A DNA stretch of 64,000 nucleotides from Crickella sp963642455. Lineage in GTDB: Bacteria > Bacillota > Clostridia > Peptostreptococcales > Anaerovoracaceae. Numbering within the stretch: position 1 is the first letter of the stretch; every line of letters begins with the position of its first letter. The notes under the pieces were generated by a model, which saw only the letters and a list, made by a program, of their open reading frames with translations, made no database searches and was not told where the DNA came from. This document shows, piece by piece, positions 8,021 to 16,229 of this stretch. Made by a program: the position numbers and the translations under genes. Location: positions 3,870 through 67,869 of the forward strand of contig CAVIGM010000002.1 of the NCBI GenBank assembly GCA_963642455.1, read 5' to 3'.

Positions 8021-9127
8021 ATGAAAATATATTGCAGCAGAAATGATCTTAATAAGGCACTTAACAATGTTTCTCATGCAGTTCCTACAAGAACTACTTC
8101 TCCTATTCTCGAGGGCATACTAATTGATGTTATAGATAAAGAAATCAAATTATGCGCAACAGACACTACAATGATTATTGAATCTTGCATAAGTGCGGAC
8201 AATAGCGAGAATTGTTCTTTCGTTGTACCAGCTAAATTATTTACAAGCATTATTAGTAAGCTTCCTGAAGATGAGCTCATGCTTGAATATAATGATTCAA
8301 AGAATAAGCTGTCTATTAAGTGTGCAGGATCAACATCAGAAATTGTATGCTTCAAGGCAGATGATTTCCCAAGAATTAAGATAGAAGAAGGAAAAAATGT
8401 AATTAATCTTTCTAAGGAAAGTGTAAAGAAGCTTATTAAGAAGACGTCTTTTGCGGCTTCCGTAGATGATTACAATGGCATACTTACAGGTGTTCTTCTT
8501 GAGATAATGGATGGAAATATGAAAATGGTAGCTGTGGATCCTTTCAGAATTGCTACTTATAATGTTGCTCTCGAAGATAATAAAGATGATGTTAGTGTAG
8601 TTATTCCGGCTAAGCTTGCAAATGATGTTGCGAAAATCATAAGCGATGATGGTAATGACATAATGACCTTAGAAGTTATTGATAAGAAGATAGTTATGAA
8701 TTTCGATAATAATAAGGTTGTTATAAATACTTTCTCTGGAAAATATATTGATTATGAGAGAATTCTAAATAAAGAAGGCGATATTAATATAAGAATTAAG
8801 AGAGAGGATCTTCTTAGATCAATTGATAGAGCATCACTTCTTACAACGGTTCAAAGTAACAATCTGATCAAATTGATAATAGAAGAAGACATTATCGTTA
8901 TTACTTCTTTATCTGATGAAGGAAATATTGAAGAGAAGATTGAGATTATTAAGGAAGGAGACAATCTCTTAATCGGTCTTAATTCTAAATATCTTAAGGA
9001 TATTCTTTCGGTAATTGATGATGAAGAAATCAATATGAACTTCAAAGATCAGGTTAGTCCTTGCATAATTAAGCCTCTTAAAGGAGACACTTACAAATAT
9101 CTGGTTCTTCCAATCAGAATCAACTAA
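8021..9127 (+). CDS. dnaN: DNA polymerase III beta sliding clamp
   Basis: 368 aa, normal length for the three-domain ring-forming clamp, with sequence typical of the family throughout (N-terminal MKIYCSRNDLNKALNNVSHA, domain boundary VVIPAKLANDV, C-terminal YKYLVLPIRIN, which forms part of the peptide-binding pocket). It tethers polymerase and many repair proteins to DNA. The start has AAAGGAG 8 nt upstream. It follows the downstream half of the origin and ends before a strong terminator, so recF is not cotranscribed. Confidence 0.96.
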   Translation: MKIYCSRNDLNKALNNVSHAVPTRTTSPILEGILIDVIDKEIKLCATDTTMIIESCISADNSENCSFVVPAKLFTSIISKLPEDELMLEYNDSKNKLSIKCAGSTSEIVCFKADDFPRIKIEEGKNVINLSKESVKKLIKKTSFAASVDDYNGILTGVLLEIMDGNMKMVAVDPFRIATYNVALEDNKDDVSVVIPAKLANDVAKIISDDGNDIMTLEVIDKKIVMNFDNNKVVINTFSGKYIDYERILNKEGDINIRIKREDLLRSIDRASLLTTVQSNNLIKLIIEEDIIVITSLSDEGNIEEKIEIIKEGDNLLIGLNSKYLKDILSVIDDEEINMNFKDQVSPCIIKPLKGDTYKYLVLPIRIN

Positions 9128-9170
9128 ATTGATTGAATTGAATCATAACAAGAGCGAATCATTTAATAAA

Positions 9171-9196
9171 AGAAAAGCCGCAAGGCTTTTCTTTTT
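9171..9196 (+). terminator. Intrinsic terminator after dnaN
   Basis: A perfect 9-bp stem AGAAAAGCC / GGCTTTTCT with a GCAA loop is followed by TTTT. It ends the dnaA-dnaN transcript and separates it from the convergent recF. Confidence 0.9.
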
Positions 9197-9216
9197 AATT
9201 TAGTGATTGTGAAATT

Positions 9217-9480
9217 GAGAGGCAATCTTGCTTGAAGAGCCTTTAGAGACGTCTGTGCTTATCCTTGACGCTGGGCGCGACGATTGTTGTTTGATGGATA
9301 TTTGGCGACGCCTGTACTTAGCGATTGGACGAGGGCTCGCCCCTCGGACAGAGCTTAGTATCAGTTGCGTCGACAACTAAGCGAGAGCGTGCCATCAAAC
9401 AACAGTTAGTCGTGCCTCTGCTTAGCATCGGATATGTAAGCAACGGAGCGAGAGCGTGCCATCAAGCAAGATTGCCTCTC
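9217..9480. repeat. ~264-bp intergenic repeat with 19-bp terminal inverted repeats (copy 1)
   Basis: The ends GAGAGGCAATCTTGCTTGA (9217-9235) and TCAAGCAAGATTGCCTCTC (9462-9480) are perfect 19-bp inverted repeats. The interior matches the reverse complement of 14809-15066 along almost its full length with scattered substitutions (for instance CCTTGACGCTGGGCGCGACG and ACAGAGCTTAG are shared). No open reading frame of note and no transposase lie inside. It could be a MITE-like element or a structured intergenic element. It fills the 368-bp gap between dnaN and recF. Confidence 0.85.
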
Positions 9481-9495
9481 TGAGTTTCAGTTACG

Positions 9496-10593
9496 TTATT
9501 TAAAAGAAACAACTTTTCCGTCTTTAATTCTAATGATATTCGCGTCTGTAATTTTCGATTTGATTACTTCATTTAATTCCGTGGTTGTAATGAATAATTG
9601 AATATCGCTGATTTCATTTATCAGATAATTCTGCCTCTCTATATCAAGCTCAGATAGAACATCATCAAGAAGAAGAACAGGACTTTCATCGAGAACCTCT
9701 TTAGCAATTTCTATTTCGGCTAATTTGAGACTAAGAGCAATAGTTCTTTGCTGACCTTGAGAAGCAAATTTCTTTGCATTTTTACCATTTATTATGAAGA
9801 TTAAATCGTCTCTATGAGGCCCAATAGAAGAAATTCCGTAATGAATATCATTATTTCTTTTTGCTAATAATTCATTCTTGAAATCATTCACAGAAGAGGC
9901 CTTTAGAGATTCGTCAATTTCTATATTTAGATTTTCCTTCTCGCCACTAATTGAATTCTGAATTTGATTTGCTTTCTTAGATAATTTACTTATGAAGCCT
10001 CTTCTTGCTTTGATTATCTCGTAGCCATGCATAGATAATTGCTCATCGAAAATATCAAGAAGAGAAGCATCAAATTTATTGTTAATAGATAATTCCTTTA
10101 ATAGAACATTCTTCTGTTTGAGTGCTTCGTTATATTGTCTTAAATGCTCACAGTATTTAGGGCTAAGCTGAGAAATTTCTGTATTAAGAAAGTTCCTTCT
10201 TTTCTCAGGCGAATCCTTAATTATTCTAAGATCTTCCGGAGAGAAAACAATAACAACGAAATTCTTAAGAAGGTCCGCGGTTCTTGGAAGAAGCTTCGAA
10301 TCCTTGGAAATCATTTTCTTTCCCTGGCTGTTAATACAGATCCTTATATTCTTATCTATCTCCTCGCTTGTGATATTGGCATTGATAGTGGCAAGCTCTT
10401 TTCCGAACATAAGAAGCTCCGATGAGCTATTAGTGCGGAAACTTTTAGCGAAGGCACATAAATAAATAGCCTCAATCAAATTCGTCTTACCTTGGGCATT
10501 CTCGCCTATGATAATATTTCTCAAATTTGAAAAATCTAAGCTAAGGCTCTCGTAATTTCTGAAATTTTCTATCTTGAGTGAGTTAATTTTCAT
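9496..10593 (-). CDS. recF: DNA replication/repair protein RecF
   Basis: 365 aa, SMC-like ATPase: Walker A GENAQGKTNLIEA near residue 33, the ABC signature in the SQGQQRTIALSLKLAE segment and Walker B VLLLDDVLSELD. It helps load RecA at gapped DNA with RecO and RecR. In most Firmicutes recF is downstream of dnaN in the same direction; here it is inverted and convergent with dnaN, with a repeat element and a terminator between. It diverges from mnmE with a 58-bp gap that must hold both promoters. Confidence 0.95.
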   Translation of the reverse strand: MKINSLKIENFRNYESLSLDFSNLRNIIIGENAQGKTNLIEAIYLCAFAKSFRTNSSSELLMFGKELATINANITSEEIDKNIRICINSQGKKMISKDSKLLPRTADLLKNFVVIVFSPEDLRIIKDSPEKRRNFLNTEISQLSPKYCEHLRQYNEALKQKNVLLKELSINNKFDASLLDIFDEQLSMHGYEIIKARRGFISKLSKKANQIQNSISGEKENLNIEIDESLKASSVNDFKNELLAKRNNDIHYGISSIGPHRDDLIFIINGKNAKKFASQGQQRTIALSLKLAEIEIAKEVLDESPVLLLDDVLSELDIERQNYLINEISDIQLFITTTELNEVIKSKITDANIIRIKDGKVVSFK

Positions 10594-10651
10594 ATCTAAA
10601 TTATATTAAACTTATATTTAATAGTCCAATGTAAAATGCTATTATTAAAGA

Positions 10652-12094
10652 ATGAATAACACAATTTCGGCAATATCAACCCCGCTTGGAGAGGGTGGAA
10701 TAGGCATAGTCAGAGTTAGCGGTCCTGCTAGCCTTGATGTTATGCGTAATTTATTTAAGGAGTGTCCTGAGAATATAATTCCAAGGCACGCCTATTTCGG
10801 TCATGTCCTCGAGAAGCAGAAAAAGAATTTAAAGACAAATACAAATNNNNNNACAAATACAAATTCAAAAGATTGCGAGCAAATAATTGATGAGGCCGTA
10901 TTCATATTTTATAAGGGACCTGCCTCTTATACAGGCGAGGATATGCTTGAGATTCAAGCTCACGGCAGCAACGTTTCTCTTAGAAAAATTCTTCGTGCGT
11001 GTCTTTCTATAGCAAATGTTCGGCTTGCCGATCCCGGCGAATTCACCAAGATTGCTTTTCTCAACGGAAAGATGGATTTATCTCAGGCGGAAGCCGTAAT
11101 TGATATTATCAAATCAAAGACGGATCTTAGCCTCGGAATTGCAGAGCAGCAAAAGGCTGGAAGGTTGAGCGTGGCGGTTGAGGGCATGAGACGAGAGATT
11201 CTCGATGTGCTTGCGCAAATGGCCGTAAATATTGACTATCCTGATGAGGATATCGAGCAGGAAGAATATGATAAATTCGTTGAGTCGCTAAGGTTTGTAT
11301 GTGCGAGCATTGAGAATTTGATGGCGACAGCTTCAATCGGAAGAATCGCGAGAGAGGGCATTAAGATTGCTATCATAGGAAAACCAAACGTAGGCAAGTC
11401 GTCACTTATGAACGCTATGCTCGGAGAGGGCAGAGCGATTGTTACTAATATACCCGGAACGACGCGAGACACCATTGAGGAGAATGCCAACATAGACGGA
11501 ATTCCTGTTGTGCTGGTAGATACGGCCGGCATTAGAGATACCGAAGATGAAATAGAAAATATAGGAATTGAAAGAACGAAAAGGGCTCTTATTGAGTGCG
11601 ACATGGCTATACTTGTCTTCGACAGCAGCAGGATGCTCGATGAAGAGGATATGGAAATAGCTGATATTATGAAAAAGTCCACGAAGAATCATCCTATCGT
11701 TGTTCTAAATAAAGAGGATAAAGGCTCTCTTGTTTCAATCGATGATGTGAAGAAGATGCTTCCAGATGCGGAGATTATTTATACTTCACTTCTTGGTATG
11801 AGTGCGCTCGAGGCGGCAACGAGAATAGGCGAGCTTATCACGGCGAAATTCATCAAGGGAAGAATCAATACCGAGGAGAGCACTATAGTGACAAGCGAGC
11901 GACAAGTGGCTGCCTTAAGCGATGCTTTTGACAATCTTGAGCAGGCAATTTATATGCTCGAGGAGGCGGAACCGCTTGAACTTGTGGAACTTAACGTTCA
12001 TTACGCCTACGATTCTCTCGGTACTATAATTGGTGCTACCGCAAGCGACGAGATACTAGATACGGTTTTTTCGAAATTCTGTCTTGGTAAATAG
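10652..12094 (+). CDS. mnmE: tRNA uridine-5-carboxymethylaminomethyl modification GTPase MnmE
   Basis: 480 aa, about 20 longer than usual. The N-terminal tetrahydrofolate-binding domain begins NTISAISTPLGEGGIGIVRV. The G domain has GKPNVGKSS (G1), VTNIPGTTRD (G2), DTAGI (G3) and NKED (G4), and the C-terminus is CLGK with the conserved cysteine. With MnmG it installs cmnm5U at tRNA wobble position 34. A Thr/Asn-rich insertion near residue 63-72 carries a 6-base gap (10847-10852) between ACAAAT hexamers, so the number of repeats is not known. mnmG and rsmG follow. Confidence 0.95.
   Translation: MNNTISAISTPLGEGGIGIVRVSGPASLDVMRNLFKECPENIIPRHAYFGHVLEKQKKNLKTNTNXXTNTNSKDCEQIIDEAVFIFYKGPASYTGEDMLEIQAHGSNVSLRKILRACLSIANVRLADPGEFTKIAFLNGKMDLSQAEAVIDIIKSKTDLSLGIAEQQKAGRLSVAVEGMRREILDVLAQMAVNIDYPDEDIEQEEYDKFVESLRFVCASIENLMATASIGRIAREGIKIAIIGKPNVGKSSLMNAMLGEGRAIVTNIPGTTRDTIEENANIDGIPVVLVDTAGIRDTEDEIENIGIERTKRALIECDMAILVFDSSRMLDEEDMEIADIMKKSTKNHPIVVLNKEDKGSLVSIDDVKKMLPDAEIIYTSLLGMSALEAATRIGELITAKFIKGRINTEESTIVTSERQVAALSDAFDNLEQAIYMLEEAEPLELVELNVHYAYDSLGTIIGATASDEILDTVFSKFCLGK
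10847..10852. other. Gap of 6 N inside a hexanucleotide repeat of mnmE
   Basis: The unread bases are flanked on both sides by two ACAAAT units. The simplest reading is a masked or collapsed (ACAAAT)n microsatellite encoding Thr-Asn. Confidence 0.7.
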
Positions 12095-12123
12095 TAATAA
12101 TTTAGAAATTTCAAGGGGTACAG

Positions 12124-14127
12124 ATGCTACTTAATTCAAGGGAAATTCCTAAGAAAAAAGACTACGAAATCGTAGTTATAGGTGCGGGACATGCCGGCTG
12201 CGAGGCCGGTCTTATTGCGGCGCGCATGGGAAAGAGGACTGCTATTTACTGTACGGATATTGAGTCGGTGGCTATGATGCCATGCAATCCGTCGATTGGC
12301 GGCACTGGCAAAGGGCATCTCGTATGCGAGATAGACGCTCTCGGCGGCGAGATGGGTCTCAATATAGATAAGACTTTTATACAGAATAAAATGCTCAACA
12401 CCTCAAAGGGCCCTGCCGTTCATTCCCTAAGAGCGCAGGCGGACAAGCACAAATATCACGAGGAAATGCTTAATACTATTACTAAGCAGGAACGCCTTGA
12501 ACTTGTGGAATCTGAGGTTACTGACATTCTGATGATCTGCGACGCCGATGATTCTGAACAGGATGACAAGAATCAGAATAACAATAGCAATAATAACAAT
12601 ACAAATTGCAATAACAATATAAACGAAATCAAGGAAAAGAAAAGGATATGCGGTGTTGTGCTTGCGGACGGTACAAGAGTTTACTCAGATGCCGTCGTTA
12701 TTTGCACGGGAACCTTCCTTGGCGGCAAGATCTTCATTGGCGACAAAACCTGGGAGATGGGGCCTTCGGGACTTGGTGCTGCAAAGGCACTTGCGACGAA
12801 TCTGTATATGCAGAATTTTCCATTAAGAAGATTTAAGACAGGAACACCTGCACGAATGCTTAGGGATACTCTCGACTATTCCAAGATGAAAGAGCAAAAG
12901 GGCGACGAGCAAATTACACCTTTCTCCTTCATGAACGAAGACCTTGATCTTGGCAAAGAGCAGATTTCCTGCTGGCTTTCTTATACGAACGAAAGAACAC
13001 ATCAGATAATCCTTGAGAACCTTGACAAATCAGCAATGTACTCGGGAAATATAGTCGGAGTAGGCCCAAGATACTGTCCGTCAATTGAGGACAAAGTATC
13101 GAGATTCAGAGACAGAGAAAGGCACCAATTATTTGTCGAGCCGGAGGGCCTTGATACAGATTGGATGTATATTCAGGGCATGTCATCAAGTCTTCCTGAG
13201 GATGTGCAGCATCGCTTCTATGCTACAATCCCGGGACTTGAGAATGCGACTATAGTAAGGCCTGCTTATGCTATCGAATATGATTGCATAGATCCGCTTA
13301 CGCTTAAGCCAAGTCTTGAGAGCAAGCTTGTTAGTGGGCTTTTCTGTGCAGGTCAGTTCAACGGAAGCTCGGGCTATGAGGAAGCGGCGGCACAGGGCCT
13401 TCTTGCTGGAATAAATTCGGTGAGATTTGTGGAGGAAGCAGAGCCACTTGTTCTTGGAAGAGACCAGGCTTATATTGGAGTTCTCATAGATGATCTTGTA
13501 ACCAAGGGAACCAATGAGCCTTACAGAATTATGACCTCAAGAGCTGAGTACAGATTGCTTCTGCGTCAGGATAATGCGGATAGTAGACTTACGGAGCTTG
13601 GCTATAGCTTCGGTTCAGTAAGCGAGGAAAGATATAGAAAATTCAAGCTCAAGTACGAGCATATAGATAGGGAGCTTGAGAGGCTCCGTAGGACGAAGGT
13701 AGATTTCGATAAATTAAATGAGCTTCTTGTCTTGAAGGGCGGTAAGCCTGCGACAGATAATCTTTGCCTGTATGAAATTCTTAAGAGGCCAGAAATATCC
13801 TACGAGGATCTCGTTGCTATAGAGGATTCAAGGCCTCAGCTTACAAAGGCCGAAATCAAAGAAATCAACATTCAAATCAAGTATGAGGGATATATTAGAA
13901 AACAGCTTGATGAGGTTGAGAAGCTCCATAAGCTTGAAGCTAAGAAGCTCAGTGAAGACATAGATTATGAGGCAATCAAAGGACTTAGACTTGAAGCTAT
14001 GCAGAAGCTATCAAAGATTAAGCCAATTACTGTAGGGCAGGCGAGCCGAATTTCCGGCGTTTCTCCTGCAGATATAAATGTTCTTCTTGTGTATTTAGAG
14101 AAGGAGATGAGAAATAGGCGTGACTAA
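12124..14127 (+). CDS. mnmG: tRNA uridine-5-carboxymethylaminomethyl modification enzyme MnmG
   Basis: 667 aa; usual length is ~630. FAD-binding GxGxxG motif IGAGHAGCEAGLIAARMGK at ~22-40, the conserved MPCNPSIGGTGKGHLVCEIDALGG and KTGTPAR motifs, and the C-terminal MnmE-binding helices (end of protein, SRISGVSPADINVLLVYLEK). It acts with MnmE on tRNA U34. An Asn-rich insert (around residues 145-165, DDKNQNNNSNNNNTNCNNN) falls in the FAD domain and explains the extra length. Start ATG at 12124 with AAGGGG upstream. Its stop overlaps rsmG. Confidence 0.95.
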   Translation: MLLNSREIPKKKDYEIVVIGAGHAGCEAGLIAARMGKRTAIYCTDIESVAMMPCNPSIGGTGKGHLVCEIDALGGEMGLNIDKTFIQNKMLNTSKGPAVHSLRAQADKHKYHEEMLNTITKQERLELVESEVTDILMICDADDSEQDDKNQNNNSNNNNTNCNNNINEIKEKKRICGVVLADGTRVYSDAVVICTGTFLGGKIFIGDKTWEMGPSGLGAAKALATNLYMQNFPLRRFKTGTPARMLRDTLDYSKMKEQKGDEQITPFSFMNEDLDLGKEQISCWLSYTNERTHQIILENLDKSAMYSGNIVGVGPRYCPSIEDKVSRFRDRERHQLFVEPEGLDTDWMYIQGMSSSLPEDVQHRFYATIPGLENATIVRPAYAIEYDCIDPLTLKPSLESKLVSGLFCAGQFNGSSGYEEAAAQGLLAGINSVRFVEEAEPLVLGRDQAYIGVLIDDLVTKGTNEPYRIMTSRAEYRLLLRQDNADSRLTELGYSFGSVSEERYRKFKLKYEHIDRELERLRRTKVDFDKLNELLVLKGGKPATDNLCLYEILKRPEISYEDLVAIEDSRPQLTKAEIKEINIQIKYEGYIRKQLDEVEKLHKLEAKKLSEDIDYEAIKGLRLEAMQKLSKIKPITVGQASRISGVSPADINVLLVYLEKEMRNRRD

Positions 14128-14800
14128 TGTGAATAACGAAGCTAAGAATAAATGCTGCGAATATCTGCGACTCATCCTCGAAAGGAATCAGCATATCAAT
14201 TTGACAGCCATAACAGATTGGGACGAGGCTTATAGCAAGCACATTATAGATTCTCTTTCTTGTGCAGATGAAGAGGAAGTCATCGCCGCAAAGACCGTTG
14301 TAGATATAGGAACTGGCGCAGGCTTTCCTGGAGTTCCACTTGCAATTGCTTTTCCAGACAAAGATTTCCTTCTTGTCGACTCCTTGAATAAGAGGCTGAA
14401 GATTATTGACGAATTCGCAGAGCAACTCGATATAAAGAACGTTACGACAATGCATGGCAGAGCAGAGGATATAGGACAGAATCCTTTGTATAGAGAAGGC
14501 TTTGACCTCTGCGTTTCGAGAGCTGTTGCAAGCCTTGACGTTCTTGTCGAATGGTGCCTTCCGCTCGTTAAAGTAGGAGGACATCTTATCGCTTACAAAG
14601 GCGAAAATGTTTCACGTGAAACATCTGAGGCTGGCAAGGCGATAGAAGTGCTCGGCGGTAAGCTCAAAGATATTAGAAAAGTTAATAACGGTGAGGCCGA
14701 CATTTCGGGACATGTGCTGGTTGTAATTGAGAAGGTTAAGCCTACGCCTAAGAAGTATCCAAGGCCGACTAAGCTCGCGAAGAACAATCCAATCAAATAG
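14120..14800 (+). CDS. rsmG: 16S rRNA (guanine527-N7)-methyltransferase RsmG
   Basis: 226 aa from a GTG at 14120, overlapping mnmG by 8 nt; a GTG three codons later is an alternative start. The SAM-binding motif VVDIGTGAGFPGVPLAIAFP and the catalytic-region SRAVASLDVLVEWCLPLVK are clear. It methylates G527 of 16S rRNA. A perfect parS site (14608-14623) is built into the coding sequence as codons for NVSRET, as is common near Firmicutes origins. Confidence 0.94.
   Translation: MTNVNNEAKNKCCEYLRLILERNQHINLTAITDWDEAYSKHIIDSLSCADEEEVIAAKTVVDIGTGAGFPGVPLAIAFPDKDFLLVDSLNKRLKIIDEFAEQLDIKNVTTMHGRAEDIGQNPLYREGFDLCVSRAVASLDVLVEWCLPLVKVGGHLIAYKGENVSRETSEAGKAIEVLGGKLKDIRKVNNGEADISGHVLVVIEKVKPTPKKYPRPTKLAKNNPIK
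14608..14623. promoter_or_regulatory. parS site 1 (within rsmG)
   Basis: TGTTTCACGTGAAACA, a perfect 16-bp palindrome and exact match to the ParB-binding consensus. It is one of two copies upstream of parA-parB and would serve as a ParB loading site for origin segregation. Confidence 0.95.
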
Positions 14801-14808
14801 GCAAAGGG

Positions 14809-15066
14809 CGAGGCAAAAGCTTGCTTGAAGACACGCTCACGCTCTATTGCTGACGTAGCCGATGCAAAGGCGCGACTAACTGTTGCTTGAAGGCACGCTC
14901 TCGCTCCGTTGCTGACGTAGCCGATGCTAAGCTCTGTCTGAGGGACAAGCCCTCAGCCAATCGCTAAGCACGGACGTCATCAAAGGCCCTTCAAGCAACA
15001 AGCGTCGCGCCCAGCGTCAAGGACAAGCGCGAACGTCGCCAAAGGCTCTTCAAGCAAGATTGCCTC
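14809..15066. repeat. ~258-bp intergenic repeat (copy 2, inverted relative to copy 1)
   Basis: The ends are imperfect inverted repeats (GAGGCAAAAGCTTGCTTGAAG at the left, CTTCAAGCAAGATTGCCTC at the right). The reverse complement matches 9217-9480 from end to end. Internally a ~46-bp unit is present twice in direct orientation (14819-14866 and 14882-14929; each contains TTGCTGACGTAGCCGATGC). No coding capacity is evident. Confidence 0.8.
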
Positions 15067-15151
15067 GTTGAGTGTCAGCAAGAGGAATGCGAGCTCTCGG
15101 CCGATCAACAAACGAAAGGCGCTCTTTCGAAACAACATAAGATCAAGTAGC

Positions 15152-15187
15152 AAAGGATAAATGTTTCACGTGAAACATTTATCCTTT
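15152..15187. promoter_or_regulatory. parS site 2 inside a 36-bp perfect palindrome, possible terminator of rsmG
   Basis: parS (TGTTTCACGTGAAACA, 15162-15177) is extended on both sides by 10 complementary bases (AAAGGATAAA / TTTATCCTTT) giving a perfect 36-bp palindrome, followed by TT. As RNA this is a long hairpin with a U-rich end, so it may also terminate the mnmE-mnmG-rsmG transcript. As DNA it is a ParB site. Confidence 0.85.
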
Positions 15188-15443
15188 TTAATTCCAACGC
15201 AATACCAAAGCAGCCAAATCATCTGCGTGCGTACTCAGCGTCTGGCCGTCAGCATGAACAACAAGCGAGTCGTCCGCGCGCCGTCGGCCTGCGAGCTGGC
15301 GGACTGAGAATCGGTAGTTATCCGTTCCACTTCATAGAAATAACACAGGCTCGACATATAAAATTATGGAAATCGAAATAGAAAAGAAGTATAATAGTAT
15401 ATCTATCTATGTTTACATGGAGAATTATGCCAGGAGGAAGAAT
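15188..15443. other. Non-coding gap before parA with a candidate promoter
   Basis: No gene is supported. TGGAAA (15367-15372) and TATAAT (15390-15395) with a 17-bp spacer form a plausible parA promoter, which also argues against starting parA at the upstream in-frame ATG (15366). The GC-rich part (15230-15310) shows nothing recognisable. Confidence 0.45.
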
Positions 15444-16229
15444 ATGGGCAAAGCAATAGCTATCTTTAATCAAAAGGGCGGCGTAGGAAAAACTACTACT
15501 AACATCAATCTGGGTGCCTGCCTTGCAATGAAGGGCAAGAAGGTACTTGTAGTAGATATTGACCCACAGGGTAACACAACAAGCGGAATCGGAATCAGAA
15601 AGCGCTCGCTTGAATACACCCTTTATGATGTTTTGCTGGAAGACGACTTCGATGTAAGAAAGGCAATACTTCCAACAAAGACAAAGAATTTGGATATCAT
15701 TCCTGCTGACGTCGATTTGGCCGGAGCCGAGGTTGAGCTCGTGTCAATTGAAGGCAGAGAAAGACGACTGAAGAAGGCAATAGACGCAATCAGAGATTCC
15801 TATGATTTTATCTTTGTTGACTGCCCTCCTTCACTTGGTTTGCTGACGATCAATTCTTTGACTGCGGTTGACAGCGTTCTCATTCCTATACAGTGCGAGT
15901 TCTACGCGCTTGAGGGCGTAAGCCAGCTTGTAAGCACTATCGAGCTTGTTAAGAAGAATATGAATCCGAATATATATATCGAGGGCGTAATCCTTTCGAT
16001 GTTCGACGGAAGAACAAATCTTTCGCTTCAGGTTGTTCAGGAGGTGAAGAACTTCTTCGGGTCGGCCGTTTATTCGACGATTATTCCGCGCAATGTAAGA
16101 CTTGCCGAGGCTCCAAGCTATGGCGTTCCTGCGATAACCTATGATCCAAGCGCAAGCGGAGCAAAGGCATATATGGCTTTCACTAAAGAGTTTTTGGAAA
16201 GAGAGAAAGAAAAGAAAGCAGGTAAGTAA
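15444..16229 (+). CDS. parA: Chromosome partitioning ATPase ParA/Soj
   Basis: 261 aa from the ATG at 15444, preceded by AGGAGGAA; this start gives the normal N-terminus MGKAIAIFNQKGGVGKTTT with the deviant Walker A motif. Further motifs are DIDPQGNTTSG and FVDCPPSLGLLT. It works with ParB and parS to separate replicated origins and to influence DnaA. The stop TAA overlaps the parB ATG by 1 nt. Confidence 0.95.
   Translation: MGKAIAIFNQKGGVGKTTTNINLGACLAMKGKKVLVVDIDPQGNTTSGIGIRKRSLEYTLYDVLLEDDFDVRKAILPTKTKNLDIIPADVDLAGAEVELVSIEGRERRLKKAIDAIRDSYDFIFVDCPPSLGLLTINSLTAVDSVLIPIQCEFYALEGVSQLVSTIELVKKNMNPNIYIEGVILSMFDGRTNLSLQVVQEVKNFFGSAVYSTIIPRNVRLAEAPSYGVPAITYDPSASGAKAYMAFTKEFLEREKEKKAGK

Noticed and set aside
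9217..9480. Repeat element as a CRISPR array or small RNA gene
   Set aside because: No regular repeat-spacer structure and no promoter or terminator of its own.
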